64,000 nt of DNA from Alphaproteobacteria bacterium (GTDB lineage Bacteria; Pseudomonadota; Alphaproteobacteria; Caulobacterales; Hyphomonadaceae), in NCBI GenBank assembly GCA_018830285.1, contig JAHJSB010000038.1, forward strand, positions 31,308-95,307, read 5' to 3'. The notes below the pieces were generated by a model. It saw only the letters and a program-made list of their open reading frames with translations. It searched no databases and was not told the origin of the DNA. Shown piece after piece: positions 31,271 to 40,858 of the stretch. The stretch's first letter is position 1; every line of letters begins with the position of its first letter. Made by a program: the position numbers and the translations under genes.

Positions 31271-34122
31271 CCGTGCTCGGGCCGTTCCTGTTTGGCGCCC
31301 CGCTGGCGCTGTTTGCGCTGCTGTCCTTGCCGGTCATCTGGTGGGTGCTGCGGGCGACGCCGCCTGCGCCGAAGGATGTGGAACTTCCCTCGCTGCGCCT
31401 GCTTGAGGGCGTCGAGCCGAAAGAGGAAACGCCGGCCCGCACGCCCTGGTGGGTCTGGCTGATCCGTACGCTGGCAGCGGCGGCCGCGATCATCGGCCTG
31501 TCGCAACCCGTCTACGCGCCGGGCGCGCGCAATGAAGCGCCCGATGCCGGCGGCGCACTTCTGGTGGTGCTCGACAATGGCTGGCCCTCGGCTCCACGCT
31601 GGAGCGAACTGATTGATGCGGCCACCGCAACGCTCGACACGGGCGGGCGGGACGCCGCAACACACCTGTTGCTGACCGCACCGCAAACACTGAACACAGA
31701 CCCGGCCATGCGCCTCTCGCGCGCCGACATGGCCAAGCGCCTGTCATCCCTACGGCCCCAATCCTGGAGTACGGACCGGACCGAGGCGCTGGAGCGGCTG
31801 AAAGCGTCCGGCCTGAACCCCGCGCGCATTTTCTGGGCCAGCGACGGCATAGAGGAGGAAAGCGGCCGCGCCTTTGCCGCCGCACTCTCGGCCATTGCGC
31901 CGCTGTCTGTCTATGCTGCCCCACCTGCCGGACCGGCTGCGATCACCGGCATCGCGTCGCAAACCGATTCCGTCTCCGTCACGCTGCGCCGGGTGCAATC
32001 GCGCGGTGAAGAGCGCAGCTTCGTGTCTGCCCTCACGCTCGACGGCTCGGCGCTCGCCACCGCCGAAGCGGTTTTCGATGACGGTGAACGCGAAGCCGTG
32101 GCAAGCTTTACCATTCCAGCCGCAGCGTTGTCGCGGATCGCGCGGTTCACAGCGACCGGGCGACAAGGTGCCGGGACGGTCTGGCTCTGGGATTCGTCAA
32201 ACCGCTCACGGCGTGTCGGCCTTGTCGATGCCGGGTCCGTCGCCCAGCCGCTGCTCTCGGACATGCATTATGTCCGCAAGGCGCTCGAGCCTTTCGCCTC
32301 GATCACCGAAGGCGATATTGAATCGCTGGTCTCGACCTCGCCGGACGCGATCATCCTGACGGACATCGGCCAGATCCTGCCGGAAGATGCCAAACGCCTG
32401 ACCGAATGGGTCGAAGAGGGCGGGGCTCTGATCCGCTTTGCCGGACCACACCTGGCCGCCCAGGGCGATGACCTCCTGCCGGTGGCACTGCGACGGTCGT
32501 CCCGCGCCCTTGGCGGCGCACTTGCCTGGGACGAACCGCAGGCGATGGCGCCCTTCCCGTCGAACTCGCCCTTTGACGGCCTCTCCATTCCGCCGGATGT
32601 GCGCATCAAGCAGCAGGTGCTGGCCAAACCGGCACCAGACCTCGCCCGCAAGACCTGGGCGCGGCTCGCCGATGGCAGCCCGCTGGTGACAGCCGATTCG
32701 CGTGGCAGCGGCACGCTGATCCTGTTCCACATCACTGCCGGGCCGGACTGGTCGGACCTGCCCTATTCCGGCACGTTCGAACACATGTTGCGCCGCTCCA
32801 TCGCTGCCGGTCGCGGCGAATCTGTCAGCGACGCCGAAGGCGCCTACACACCGCAACTCGTGCTCGACGGCTATGGCCGCCTCGCCGCTGCCGGCGCCAA
32901 TGCCGCGCCGCTCAAGGCCGCTGATTTTGGCAGTGTCAAACCGTCTGAAGCCCACCCGCCCGGCCTCTACCAGGGCCCCTCCGGCACCCGCGCGCTGAAT
33001 GCTGGCGCAGGGGCCCGGCCGTCGCTGATCGAAGCCTGGCCGCCTGCTGCGCGCCTGCTTGGCGATGCCGAAGCGCGCTCGCTGCGCCTTGCCGGGCCGC
33101 TATTGTCACTCGCCGCGATCCTGCTGGCGGTCGACCTGTTCATCGCCTTGCTCGTGGCCGGGCATTTGCCGCGTCTCGGCCGCCGGACGAAAGGCGCCGC
33201 TGCCCTGCTGCTGGTCTGCGCGCTCGGTTTCAGCCTCGCCCCGCAGGCTGACGCCCAGTCCTATCGCTACCAGCAGATGCCGGATGCTTCTTACCGCCGC
33301 GTCTCGACAGCGCCGCAGGTCGTGCCGATTGCCGGGCCGGGCCGCGCAACCCAGAAAGAGATTGATGCCGCGCTGACCATGCGCTTCGGCTATGTCGAGA
33401 CAGACAATGGTGCCCTCAATGAGCGGACCCGGGCGGGCCTGTCGGGCCTTTCCTCCGTGCTCAGCCTGCGCACGTCTGTGGAGCCGGCCGAACCGGACGC
33501 GCTGAATCTCGAGACGGATGCTCTGGAACTCTACCCGCTGATCTATTTCAACGTCTCCGACAATGCCCCGCCGCTGTCGGCGACTGCTATCGCCAAGCTC
33601 AACGCCTATCTCCGCTCTGGTGGCGCTTTGGTGATCGACACGCGGGCGGGCGGAACGGTCGGGACGGATACGGATGTTGCGCCGCTGGAAACACTGCTCG
33701 AAGGGCTCGACGCCCCCCCACTACAGCCGGTGCCGACCAATCATGTCCTTGCCCGCAGTTTCTACTTGATCGACGATTTTCCGGGCCGCTTCGCCAATCG
33801 CCGCCTGTGGATCGAGAAGACCGGCGGACCGAATGCCCCGCGCGGCGATGGCGTGTCGCGCCTGTTCATCGGCGATGCGGACTGGGCCTCTGCCTGGGCC
33901 GTGGATAGTCGCGGGCGCGATCTCTATTCGGTCGATGGCGGGCCGACGCAGCGCGAAATGGCGCGGCGCTTCGGCGTGAATCTCGTGATGTATGTGCTGA
34001 CCGGGAACTACAAGGACGACCAGGTCCACCTGCCGGCCCTGCTGGAACGGCTGGGAAACGGCGATGAGGAGGAGGCCGATCCGCGCCTGCCGGAGAGACT
34101 GCCCGAAGGTGGCCCGCAATGA
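31267..34122 (+). CDS. Large membrane protein with BatA-like N-terminus and DUF4159
   Basis: 951 residues. N-terminal double transmembrane BatA-type segment (about 5-30 and 58-78). Then a VWA-like region where the MIDAS position reads DNGWPS instead of DxSxS. A large periplasmic region follows, a membrane helix near 617-645, and the C-terminal DUF4159 domain (about 700-935) that starts after a second hydrophobic stretch ending QADAQ (signal-like cleavage possible). DUF4159 proteins are of unknown function. Coupled by overlaps to the DUF58 and the following VWA gene. Confidence 0.85.
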   Translation: MTVLGPFLFGAPLALFALLSLPVIWWVLRATPPAPKDVELPSLRLLEGVEPKEETPARTPWWVWLIRTLAAAAAIIGLSQPVYAPGARNEAPDAGGALLVVLDNGWPSAPRWSELIDAATATLDTGGRDAATHLLLTAPQTLNTDPAMRLSRADMAKRLSSLRPQSWSTDRTEALERLKASGLNPARIFWASDGIEEESGRAFAAALSAIAPLSVYAAPPAGPAAITGIASQTDSVSVTLRRVQSRGEERSFVSALTLDGSALATAEAVFDDGEREAVASFTIPAAALSRIARFTATGRQGAGTVWLWDSSNRSRRVGLVDAGSVAQPLLSDMHYVRKALEPFASITEGDIESLVSTSPDAIILTDIGQILPEDAKRLTEWVEEGGALIRFAGPHLAAQGDDLLPVALRRSSRALGGALAWDEPQAMAPFPSNSPFDGLSIPPDVRIKQQVLAKPAPDLARKTWARLADGSPLVTADSRGSGTLILFHITAGPDWSDLPYSGTFEHMLRRSIAAGRGESVSDAEGAYTPQLVLDGYGRLAAAGANAAPLKAADFGSVKPSEAHPPGLYQGPSGTRALNAGAGARPSLIEAWPPAARLLGDAEARSLRLAGPLLSLAAILLAVDLFIALLVAGHLPRLGRRTKGAAALLLVCALGFSLAPQADAQSYRYQQMPDASYRRVSTAPQVVPIAGPGRATQKEIDAALTMRFGYVETDNGALNERTRAGLSGLSSVLSLRTSVEPAEPDALNLETDALELYPLIYFNVSDNAPPLSATAIAKLNAYLRSGGALVIDTRAGGTVGTDTDVAPLETLLEGLDAPPLQPVPTNHVLARSFYLIDDFPGRFANRRLWIEKTGGPNAPRGDGVSRLFIGDADWASAWAVDSRGRDLYSVDGGPTQREMARRFGVNLVMYVLTGNYKDDQVHLPALLERLGNGDEEEADPRLPERLPEGGPQ

Positions 34123-36158
34123 TCGATGCCACCCGTCTTGCGTTTGATCCTTTTCTCGGTTGGCCCGCGCTCTGGCTGGTCGTTGCGGTCGCGGCGCTGG
34201 CCTGGCTGGCCTATGTCTTCCTGCGCGGGCAAGCGGCGCTGACGCGCGGGCTGGGCCTGACACTTCTGGCGGCGGCGATTGCCAATCCGTCGCTGGTGGA
34301 AGAAGAGCGCGAGCCCCTGCCCTCGGTGGCAGCGATTGTGCTCGACCGGTCGGAGAGCATGCAGTTCGGGGACCGCGCCGGTGCGGCCCAAACGGCGTTC
34401 AATGACCTGAGGGCAAAACTGGAAGCCGACACGTCGCTGGAAGTGCGCGTGCTGGAATCCGATCCGCATGATGATGGCACGCATCTTTACGGCGCGCTGG
34501 AAGGCCTGATGGCGGATGTGCCGCGCGACCGGATTGCCGGAGCGATCCTCGTGACCGATGGCCAGGTGCATGACTTTCCTGTCGGAGAGGCGCGGGAAAA
34601 CGCCATCGGACCCGTGCACGGCCTGGTCGTGGGCGATCCGGACCGGGGCGACCGGAGGGTGCAGATTGTCGATGCGCCGAATTTCGGGATTGTCGGCGAA
34701 ACGGCCAACCTTGTCGTGCGGGTCGATGACCCGGACGGCGGCGAGATCGAAGTGGGCGTCTCCCTGAATGGCGGGCCGGTCGAACGCGTGAAGGTCAATG
34801 CGGGCGAGAACACGAGACTGCCGATCGAGATCGAGCGGCGCGGCGAGAATGTGATCGTGGTGGAAGTTCCGCCGGGCCGCGAAGAACTGACGCTGGCCAA
34901 CAACCGCACGGCCGCGACGCTGGCCGGGGTTCGCGACCGGCTGCGCGTCCTGCTGGTCACCGGCAAGCCGAACCAGGCCGGACGGGTGTGGCGCGACCTG
35001 CTGAAATCGGACCCGTCGGTTGACCTTGTCCACTTCACCATCCTGCGCCCGCCCTACAAGACCGACTACACGCCGACCGAGGAACTGGCGCTGATCGCCT
35101 TTCCGACCGAAGAACTGTTCGTCGACAAGCTGAAGGATTTCGACCTGATCATCTTCGACCAGTATGAGCGGCGCGGCGTGATTACCCAGTCCTACCTCGC
35201 CAACATGGCCCGTTATGTGACCGATGGCGGCGCGCTGCTGATCGCAGCGGGCGAGCCGTTTGCCGGGCCCGGCAGCCTGGCGCGCTCTCCCCTCGCGGCT
35301 GTCCTGCCCGCCTCGCCCACCGGGACGATCCGGACCGGGGAATTCGTGCCCAAGTTGACCGAAGCAGGCAAGCGCCACGCCGTGACCGCGCCGCTGGACG
35401 GACAAAAATGGGGCGGTTGGATGCGTTCTATCGAGGCGACCGCGCAGGCCGGGGATGTGCTGATGAGCGGGCCGGACGACAAGCCGCTCCTGATTGTCGA
35501 CCGGGTGGATAAAGGCCGCGTCGGCATGCTGATGTCCGACCAGATCTGGCTATGGGCCCGGGGCCATGATGGCGGCGGGCCGTTTTCGGAACTGATCCGG
35601 CGGGTGGTCCACTGGATGATGAAGGAGCCGGAACTCGAAGAACGCCGCCTCAGCCTCGTGGCCGAAGGCGACACGGCGAAAATGGAGCTGCGCACCCTGC
35701 TCGACACGGCCCCGCCGTTGCAGCTGGAAACGCCGGAAGGCCGGATCATAGAGCCGGCCTGGACACAAAAGGCGCCGGGCATTTTCAGCGCCGAAGCGCC
35801 GATCGACCAGCTGGGCCTCTACCGCGCAGAGGCCGGGGGCCTTGAGGCCGTCGCCCTGAACGGGCCGGCCAACCCGAAGGAATATGCCGACCTGCAATCG
35901 AGCACCCAGATCATGGAGCCGTTCGCCAAGGCGACCGGCGGCGGCGTCATCCGCCTGAACGCGGCCGGCGCCAACCTGCCGGACATTCGCCGCGTCAGCG
36001 CGCGCGGCAATGCGGCGGGCGGCAACTGGCTGGGCCTGCGCGAACGCGGGGCCTATGCGGTGCGCTCGTCAAAGAGCCAGCCGCTATTGCCGGGCCTGCT
36101 GGCGGCGGGCCTGCTGGTAATCTTTTTGATTCTCGCCTGGCGGCGAGAAGGCAGGTAG
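34119..36158 (+). CDS. VWA-domain membrane protein of the MoxR operon
   Basis: 679 residues. Two N-terminal transmembrane segments (about 12-30 and 38-55), then a VWA-like domain with intact MIDAS-like LDRSESM and VTDGQVHD, a beta-rich middle, a glutamine amidotransferase-like segment (about 270-470, with YVTDGGALLIAAGEPFAG), and a final C-terminal helix (about 655-673). Probably works with the DUF4159 protein as membrane partners of MoxR. Start ATG overlaps the previous stop by four bases. Confidence 0.82.
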   Translation: MIDATRLAFDPFLGWPALWLVVAVAALAWLAYVFLRGQAALTRGLGLTLLAAAIANPSLVEEEREPLPSVAAIVLDRSESMQFGDRAGAAQTAFNDLRAKLEADTSLEVRVLESDPHDDGTHLYGALEGLMADVPRDRIAGAILVTDGQVHDFPVGEARENAIGPVHGLVVGDPDRGDRRVQIVDAPNFGIVGETANLVVRVDDPDGGEIEVGVSLNGGPVERVKVNAGENTRLPIEIERRGENVIVVEVPPGREELTLANNRTAATLAGVRDRLRVLLVTGKPNQAGRVWRDLLKSDPSVDLVHFTILRPPYKTDYTPTEELALIAFPTEELFVDKLKDFDLIIFDQYERRGVITQSYLANMARYVTDGGALLIAAGEPFAGPGSLARSPLAAVLPASPTGTIRTGEFVPKLTEAGKRHAVTAPLDGQKWGGWMRSIEATAQAGDVLMSGPDDKPLLIVDRVDKGRVGMLMSDQIWLWARGHDGGGPFSELIRRVVHWMMKEPELEERRLSLVAEGDTAKMELRTLLDTAPPLQLETPEGRIIEPAWTQKAPGIFSAEAPIDQLGLYRAEAGGLEAVALNGPANPKEYADLQSSTQIMEPFAKATGGGVIRLNAAGANLPDIRRVSARGNAAGGNWLGLRERGAYAVRSSKSQPLLPGLLAAGLLVIFLILAWRREGR

Positions 36159-36259
36159 CCCTGCGCTTGCGCGCATCGGGGGGGGTACGCCTTTCTTTTG
36201 GTGCATCTGTGACCGGAGCGGCAGGACCGTCCGGCAAAATGCATGGAAAGAGGTGGGGA

Positions 36260-36635
36260 TCAGGACGTGTCATTCCATGATTCCAGCCCGGCCTTGACGA
36301 GGCCCGGCAGGGCGCTGGCGACCATGCCCAGTTCAGGGCGCAATCGATAGGCGCCGGCGACCGGCAGGCAGACGGGGCGAGGCGGCGGGCGGCAAGGGGG
36401 TGGCAGGACCGGGCGCGCGGGGGCGGACGGGTGCGAGGCGAAGTGAGAGCGCAAGCAGCAGGACCAGCCGCCGGACAATCACTTCCAGCAGCTTCAGCCG
36501 CGCCTTTGCCCGCTGCGCCACGCCACGCCGCAGGGTGAGCGGCGCGCGCACCATGTCGGTCAGGTTGCGCACGTTGAGCAGGGCGTATTCCGCCTGCTGC
36601 AGCGCGTGCGAAATGAAATCATCCGTCGCGCTCAT
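36260..36635 (-). pseudogene. Small protein gene, probably frameshifted
   Basis: The N-terminal 70 residues (MSATDDFISHALQQAEYALL, then a basic amphipathic stretch and VIVRRLVLLLALSLRLAPV) look like a genuine membrane-associated protein. The frame then turns into low-complexity Pro/Arg and stops at 36333. In the next frame the sequence continues with codons that read like a real C-terminus (AYRLRPELGMVASALPGLV, ending ESWNDTS, stop at 36260). A one-base slip in the runs of C/G at 36396-36400 or 36419-36423 would join them into about 124 residues. The start overlaps the patatin gene end by 17 bases. Function not recognised. Confidence 0.5.
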
Positions 36636-37596
36636 GCGGGCAGTATAGCGCAGGATGGATCAGGGTTGGATTCGGGGGGTGGAGAGGCCCGTGCCAGACG
36701 GCGCGCCGGCGCCTGTCAGATGAACCAGCGGCGGTGTTGCCGCGACCGACCGTTTTCGTATGTCCCAGCATGTCGACGAGGGATGGCTGCGCGGCCCGGA
36801 CGGCATTGATGCCTGCGGCGATGCAATCGCGCTTGTGCCTGAATTCCAGCATGCCGACGGGGCGGCCGAAATGCGGCTTCAGGACAAGGTCGGCTTTCTG
36901 GTGGCGCAGGCTGGACAGGGCGTCCTGGGTGAGCTCGACCGACCGCAGGAACACGTCGAGCCCGTTGCGCGGATTGGGACTGCTCCTGTCCTGGCTCGGG
37001 TCGACGGAAATCACGCGGTCAATGCCTGCCTCCCTCAGCGCGTCGACCGGCGAAACGTCGACATACCCGCCATCGACGAGAAGATGGGTGCCGTCATCAA
37101 ACGGCGGCAGGATGCCCGCCAGCGCCGAACTGGCATAGACGGCATCGACCGAGCTGCCGCTGGTCTTGATGACCATGTTGCCGGTGAGGATATCCGTTGC
37201 GGCGACATGGACCGGCACGCGGCCCTCCTCGAGATTCCTGTCGCCGGTCAGCTGCGCGAGGACACTGCGGCCCCAGGCGACGGTATCTTCGCCTGCGCCC
37301 CAGCCATAATAGATGTCGCGCAGCTCATGCCCGGTGAGATAGAGATTCCTCAGCCGCGACACGATGCCGGGGCCATCAAATCGCGGCACGACCGGGAAGC
37401 CCGACACATCCATGGCGACGAGGTCGTCATACCAGTTATCGTTCAGCGCATAGGTTGCCCCGACAACCGAACCCATGGAATAGCCGGCGATCGCGCTGGG
37501 ATAATAGCCGAGATGGTTCAGCGCCCTCAGCACGCCGGCATGGGCCATGCCCCGCGCGCCACCGCCGGCGAGGACCAGTCCGAACTTGTGGGTCAT
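36619..37596 (-). CDS. Patatin-like phospholipase (RssA-like)
   Basis: 325 residues. Oxyanion-hole motif GGGARG, nucleophile elbow GYSMGS (Ser in a GxSxG motif), and the dyad Asp in DGGYVDVSP. Typical of patatin-like hydrolases such as RssA, likely cytoplasmic or membrane-associated. ATG 37596 is preferred because AGGAGG is six bases upstream. The C-terminal 40 residues are poorly conserved-looking. Substrate unknown. Confidence 0.88.
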   Translation of the reverse strand: MTHKFGLVLAGGGARGMAHAGVLRALNHLGYYPSAIAGYSMGSVVGATYALNDNWYDDLVAMDVSGFPVVPRFDGPGIVSRLRNLYLTGHELRDIYYGWGAGEDTVAWGRSVLAQLTGDRNLEEGRVPVHVAATDILTGNMVIKTSGSSVDAVYASSALAGILPPFDDGTHLLVDGGYVDVSPVDALREAGIDRVISVDPSQDRSSPNPRNGLDVFLRSVELTQDALSSLRHQKADLVLKPHFGRPVGMLEFRHKRDCIAAGINAVRAAQPSLVDMLGHTKTVGRGNTAAGSSDRRRRAVWHGPLHPPNPTLIHPALYCPHERDG

Positions 37597-37758
37597 GCGC
37601 ACCCTCCTGGGCGGGAAATCCTGTCATATACCGGCCCGTTGCAAGTGGGGTGGATCAGGCGCAGCGCAATGCACCCTGCGCATGCTGCCCGAGATCCCGG
37701 CTTTCGCCGGGAGGGGGGCAGCGGGCCAGGGCCGGCATGACCCGCGGCGTGGCGAGGC

Positions 37759-38331
37759 TCAGCCTTTGGCGACGCTGTCCGGCAAGCCGTGAACATGGAC
37801 ATCGGCACCGGAATGCGCCTTGAGAATCCGGGTGGCCGTGGCTTCGTCGGCCGGATTCCAGGTCCGGACCCAGACAACCAGGCCGCCATGCGCGAGCTCG
37901 TCGGCGATATAGTCGGCGTGGTGTTTTTCAATCAGCCGCGCCAGAAGGGCGCCGATCGTGACGCCGGTTCCGCCGCCGACGCCCAGCGCAATGAGCGCCG
38001 CTGCGAGCGCGCCGCCCCCGGCGACAATCGGAACGAACGCCGCCAAGGCCCCGAGATAGGCTAGCGTGCCGATGACTGCGCCTTCGGCGGCACCCGGCCC
38101 CTCGATCGTGGCATAGGCGATGGTGGCGGCGTCAGGATCGTCTTCCAGCGCTTTCACCGACCGGTAGCTGTGACCGAGCTTGGCCTCGACGGCCTCTGTC
38201 GATGCGAGCAGGCTGATTTCCGCGCGGTCGAATCCATGGGTCAGCAATTCGTCGATCGCCGCCTGCATGTCTTTTTCGGTTTGAAAAACTCCGACCGCCT
38301 CGCGGACCAGTCGCTTGCCTGTTTCTGTCAT
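37759..38331 (-). CDS. Stress-associated glycine-zipper membrane protein (YflT-like N-terminus)
   Basis: 190 residues. The first 60 resemble general stress proteins of the YflT/17M type (AVGVFQTEKDMQAAIDELLTHGF, EISLLAST). The middle is a long Ala/Gly-rich hydrophobic region (about 78-125) with glycine spacing GVGGGTGVTIGA, which may form a membrane hairpin. The C-terminal part repeats the ligand-like layout (HADYIADELAHGGLVVWVRTW). Such proteins often form in stress operons in alphaproteobacteria, but no stress promoter is seen here. Confidence 0.6.
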   Translation of the reverse strand: MTETGKRLVREAVGVFQTEKDMQAAIDELLTHGFDRAEISLLASTEAVEAKLGHSYRSVKALEDDPDAATIAYATIEGPGAAEGAVIGTLAYLGALAAFVPIVAGGGALAAALIALGVGGGTGVTIGALLARLIEKHHADYIADELAHGGLVVWVRTWNPADEATATRILKAHSGADVHVHGLPDSVAKG

Positions 38332-38498
38332 GACCTGTCTTCCCTATTCGCTGTCAGACACCGTCCGACCGGCACCTGTTTACACGCAAATCCGGGAGCG
38401 TCCCTCGGGGGTTTGCCTTAGTGCGCCGCGTTGAACGGACCGCAACAGGGGGCTGGCGCGCGGCCCTTCCCCGTTGGCGGCCCGTCAGGCAGGGCGCT

Positions 38499-38912
38499 TC
38501 ACTCTGTCAGCTGCATCTCGCACAGGCCTACCAGGAAAATATCCGCGCCGGGTTCGCAGCCTTCCTGTGTGAAGGTGAAGGCGCCTGAGCGGCGGTCTAT
38601 GTGGAGCGTGGTCCGGGCCCTGGCGCGCCAGCCGCAATAGGGCGTGTCGACTTCCTGCTCGAGGGTGAGCCGGTCGTCTGTCATGGACACGTCGCAGAGT
38701 CGCGTGCCGGCCTGGGTGCAGACATTGTCGGCGCCGCCGGTGTCGTTCTTGACGAACAGGAAGCGGTCTTCGAAATGGAAGAAGACGCGGCGGTCTGTGC
38801 CGGGCTGGGCGGCATCGGGCGCTTCGCAGCTGAAGGTCACCTTGTCGCGGCTGTTGCCTGCGCTGCAGCCGACAAGGACGAGGCCGATCGCCAGAGCGGT
38901 CAAGGATCTCAT
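38499..38912 (-). CDS. Putative lipoprotein
   Basis: 137 residues. Signal peptide with lipobox LVGC (MRSLTALAIGLVLVGC). The mature part has six Cys (SCEAPD, NVCTQAG, LCDVS, YCGW, EGCE, LCEM), suggesting disulfides in the periplasm. ATG 38912 has AGGAT about 11 bases upstream; ATG 38924 is an alternative. No family recognised. Confidence 0.7.
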   Translation of the reverse strand: MRSLTALAIGLVLVGCSAGNSRDKVTFSCEAPDAAQPGTDRRVFFHFEDRFLFVKNDTGGADNVCTQAGTRLCDVSMTDDRLTLEQEVDTPYCGWRARARTTLHIDRRSGAFTFTQEGCEPGADIFLVGLCEMQLTE

Positions 38913-39024
38913 GCTGCTTGCCATCCTGTGTGAGCGGGTTGCCGGGCGGCCATGCGCCGCATGGCTGATTCTGTAGAAGCCGTGGCGGCCATCGTCAAAC
39001 GCGGGAGGCAGGGGCCGGCTGCGC

Positions 39025-39552
39025 CTATTTGATCACCCGGATCGGGTCGGTGCCGTCCCAGCCCTGAGAGACCTTCCGGATGTGCGCGAAGGTGCGGCCC
39101 TTGGTGCCGGAAATGTCGGAGATTTCGACCACTGTGCCGGGATGGGCCTCTGTGTCGAAATAGGCGAATCGGCCTTTTTCGCCGCCGATGCAGCCTTCGT
39201 GGCCGACCTTGTAACCAAGTGAGAGGGCCTTGTCGTAGAGACCCTGATAGTCTTGCGTCCAGTAGGACATGTGCTGGAGGCCTTCATGGCCGGAATCGAG
39301 GAATTCCCTGTACATGGAGGGCGCGTCATTGCGCTGCTGGATCAGCTCGATCTGCAGGTCGCCGGAATTGGCCAGCGCGATCGACATTTTCACGTCGGAG
39401 GGTTGTCCGCGATGGCGGAACCAGTCTGTCTTCACGTCCTCGATATAGAACCAGGGGCCGACGCCCATGACGGTAATCCAGTGGTCCATCGCGGCCTCGA
39501 TGTCGCGCACGACATAGCCGTTCTGGCAGACATTCCCGAATATGCGGCTCAT
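39025..39552 (-). CDS. VOC (glyoxalase-like) family protein
   Basis: 175 residues with two beta-alpha-beta-beta-beta halves: NGYVVRDIEAAMDHWITVMG, FYIEDVKTDWFRHRGQP, IELIQQRND and later HMSYWTQDYQGLYDKALSLGYK, FAYFDTEAHPGTVVEISDI. Metal-binding positions (N-terminal His/Gln, Glu in VVEISD) resemble methylmalonyl-CoA epimerase-type VOC proteins. ATG 39552 follows GGGGAGGGG by six bases; earlier in-frame starts are unlikely. Substrate unknown. Confidence 0.82.
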   Translation of the reverse strand: MSRIFGNVCQNGYVVRDIEAAMDHWITVMGVGPWFYIEDVKTDWFRHRGQPSDVKMSIALANSGDLQIELIQQRNDAPSMYREFLDSGHEGLQHMSYWTQDYQGLYDKALSLGYKVGHEGCIGGEKGRFAYFDTEAHPGTVVEISDISGTKGRTFAHIRKVSQGWDGTDPIRVIK

Positions 39553-39624
39553 GGCGGGCCCCTCCCCTTTTCCCCTGTCTAGCCTGGGCGCCGAGGGAAA
39601 GGCCAGCGCGAACATGGGGGGAAA

Positions 39625-39657
39625 GTTGCCAGGCAGGGGGATACACCACCTGGCAAC
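39625..39657. repeat. Strong inverted repeat upstream of the VOC gene
   Basis: GTTGCCAGG / CCTGGCAAC, a 9-bp perfect inverted repeat with a 15-base spacer, 73 bases upstream of the VOC start and 150 bases after the LysR gene's stop. On the minus strand it is followed by TTT, so it could act as a terminator for lysR, an operator or a leader hairpin. The rest of 39553-39807 holds no gene I can support. Confidence 0.5.
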
Positions 39658-39807
39658 AATTGTCTTGGACTGCGACGCGGAAACAGGTGGGGGACGCACC
39701 ACATCGCTAAGACAGAGCAAAATTTACGACAAGCAACTGATGAGAACAATTGAGTAATAATCGTTTGTTTGCGCGTGGCGCTCACAAATGACCGGCGCTG
39801 GCGCGGC

Positions 39808-40737
39808 CTAGCCGAGCGCCTTCAGCCGCCCGGCATTGGCGCGCTGCAGCTCGCGCGCGGCGGCAGTGAGGCTGTCGAGGAAGGCCTTGATATTGGGCTC
39901 GAGCGCGGCATCCTTCTTGTAGGCGGCCCCGACGCGGTATTTCGGCAGGCCGGGAATGCGCTTGGCGCCAAGGCGACCGAATTCCAGGTTCGGCACAGCC
40001 AGCGACAGGGGCATGACGGTGAGCGTGTCGGACGCCATTGACAGGTTCATGCAGGAGGTCGGGCTGTAAAGCGTGTATTGCGGCGCGCCGGCCTCGGTCA
40101 GCGCCTCGCGCATACCCTCGGGAAGATCGCCGTCGAGATAGTCGACAAAGCCGGGAAAGGCCCAGGGATAAGCCAGGAGCGTTTCGAAAGCCGTGCCGCG
40201 CGCGGCGACAGGATGGCCCGGCCGGTGGAGCATGACGAAATCTTCGGCGATGATTTCCTGGAATCGCAGCCGGCCCGCATGCGGCAGGGCTTCCAGCGTG
40301 GCCATGTTGAACAGGACCAGGTTGGCGCGGCGCTGGACCAGTTCCTCGATCGCGGCATGCGGCGGCATGACGTCGGCCAGTATCCGGATGCCGGGCGATG
40401 ATTTGCGGAATTCGGTGATCGCGGCCGGCAACAGGATGTCATAGGCAATCGGCCCGCCGATGATCTTGAGGTGCTGGTCGCCGGACACGGTTTCGCGCTG
40501 CACCACTTTCGCGAAGGCGAGCAGTTCGACCGCCATCGGATAGAGACGCTCGCCCGCCTGGGTCGGGGTGACCGAACGGGTGGTGCGGTAGAAGAGCTTG
40601 GTGCCCCAGGTATCTTCGAGCGTCTTGATGCTGCGCGTCACCGCCGAGTGCGTCAGGTGCAGTTCCTCGGCCGCCTTGGAGAAACTCAGCAGGCGGTAGA
40701 CGACTTCGAAATACTGGATCAGGCGCAGGTCGGTCAT
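39808..40737 (-). CDS. LysR family transcriptional regulator
   Basis: 309 residues from ATG 40737. N-terminal winged helix-turn-helix: LIQYFEVVYRLLSFSKAAEELHLTHSAVTRSIKTLEDTWGTKLFYR, a standard LysR DNA-binding region, then the substrate-binding domain (about 90-300). The longer frame upstream (to 41115) is not protein-like. Target unknown; the nearest candidates are the adjacent VOC gene and the TonB receptor gene. Confidence 0.92.
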   Translation of the reverse strand: MTDLRLIQYFEVVYRLLSFSKAAEELHLTHSAVTRSIKTLEDTWGTKLFYRTTRSVTPTQAGERLYPMAVELLAFAKVVQRETVSGDQHLKIIGGPIAYDILLPAAITEFRKSSPGIRILADVMPPHAAIEELVQRRANLVLFNMATLEALPHAGRLRFQEIIAEDFVMLHRPGHPVAARGTAFETLLAYPWAFPGFVDYLDGDLPEGMREALTEAGAPQYTLYSPTSCMNLSMASDTLTVMPLSLAVPNLEFGRLGAKRIPGLPKYRVGAAYKKDAALEPNIKAFLDSLTAAARELQRANAGRLKALG

Positions 40738-40858
40738 GGCGCGAGGCTTAGAGGCAGCACCGGGCCATGGCAAAGCCTGTTCTCCCCGAGGGCGAGCCCG
40801 GCCCGGACACTTCGCCCTTGAGCGGGCGACCCGGTGCGATGCCGGGCCGCCCGGCCGG

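Noticed and set aside
36760..37740. 326-codon frame antisense to the patatin gene
   Set aside because: Patatin motifs GGGARG, GYSMG and DGG support the minus strand.
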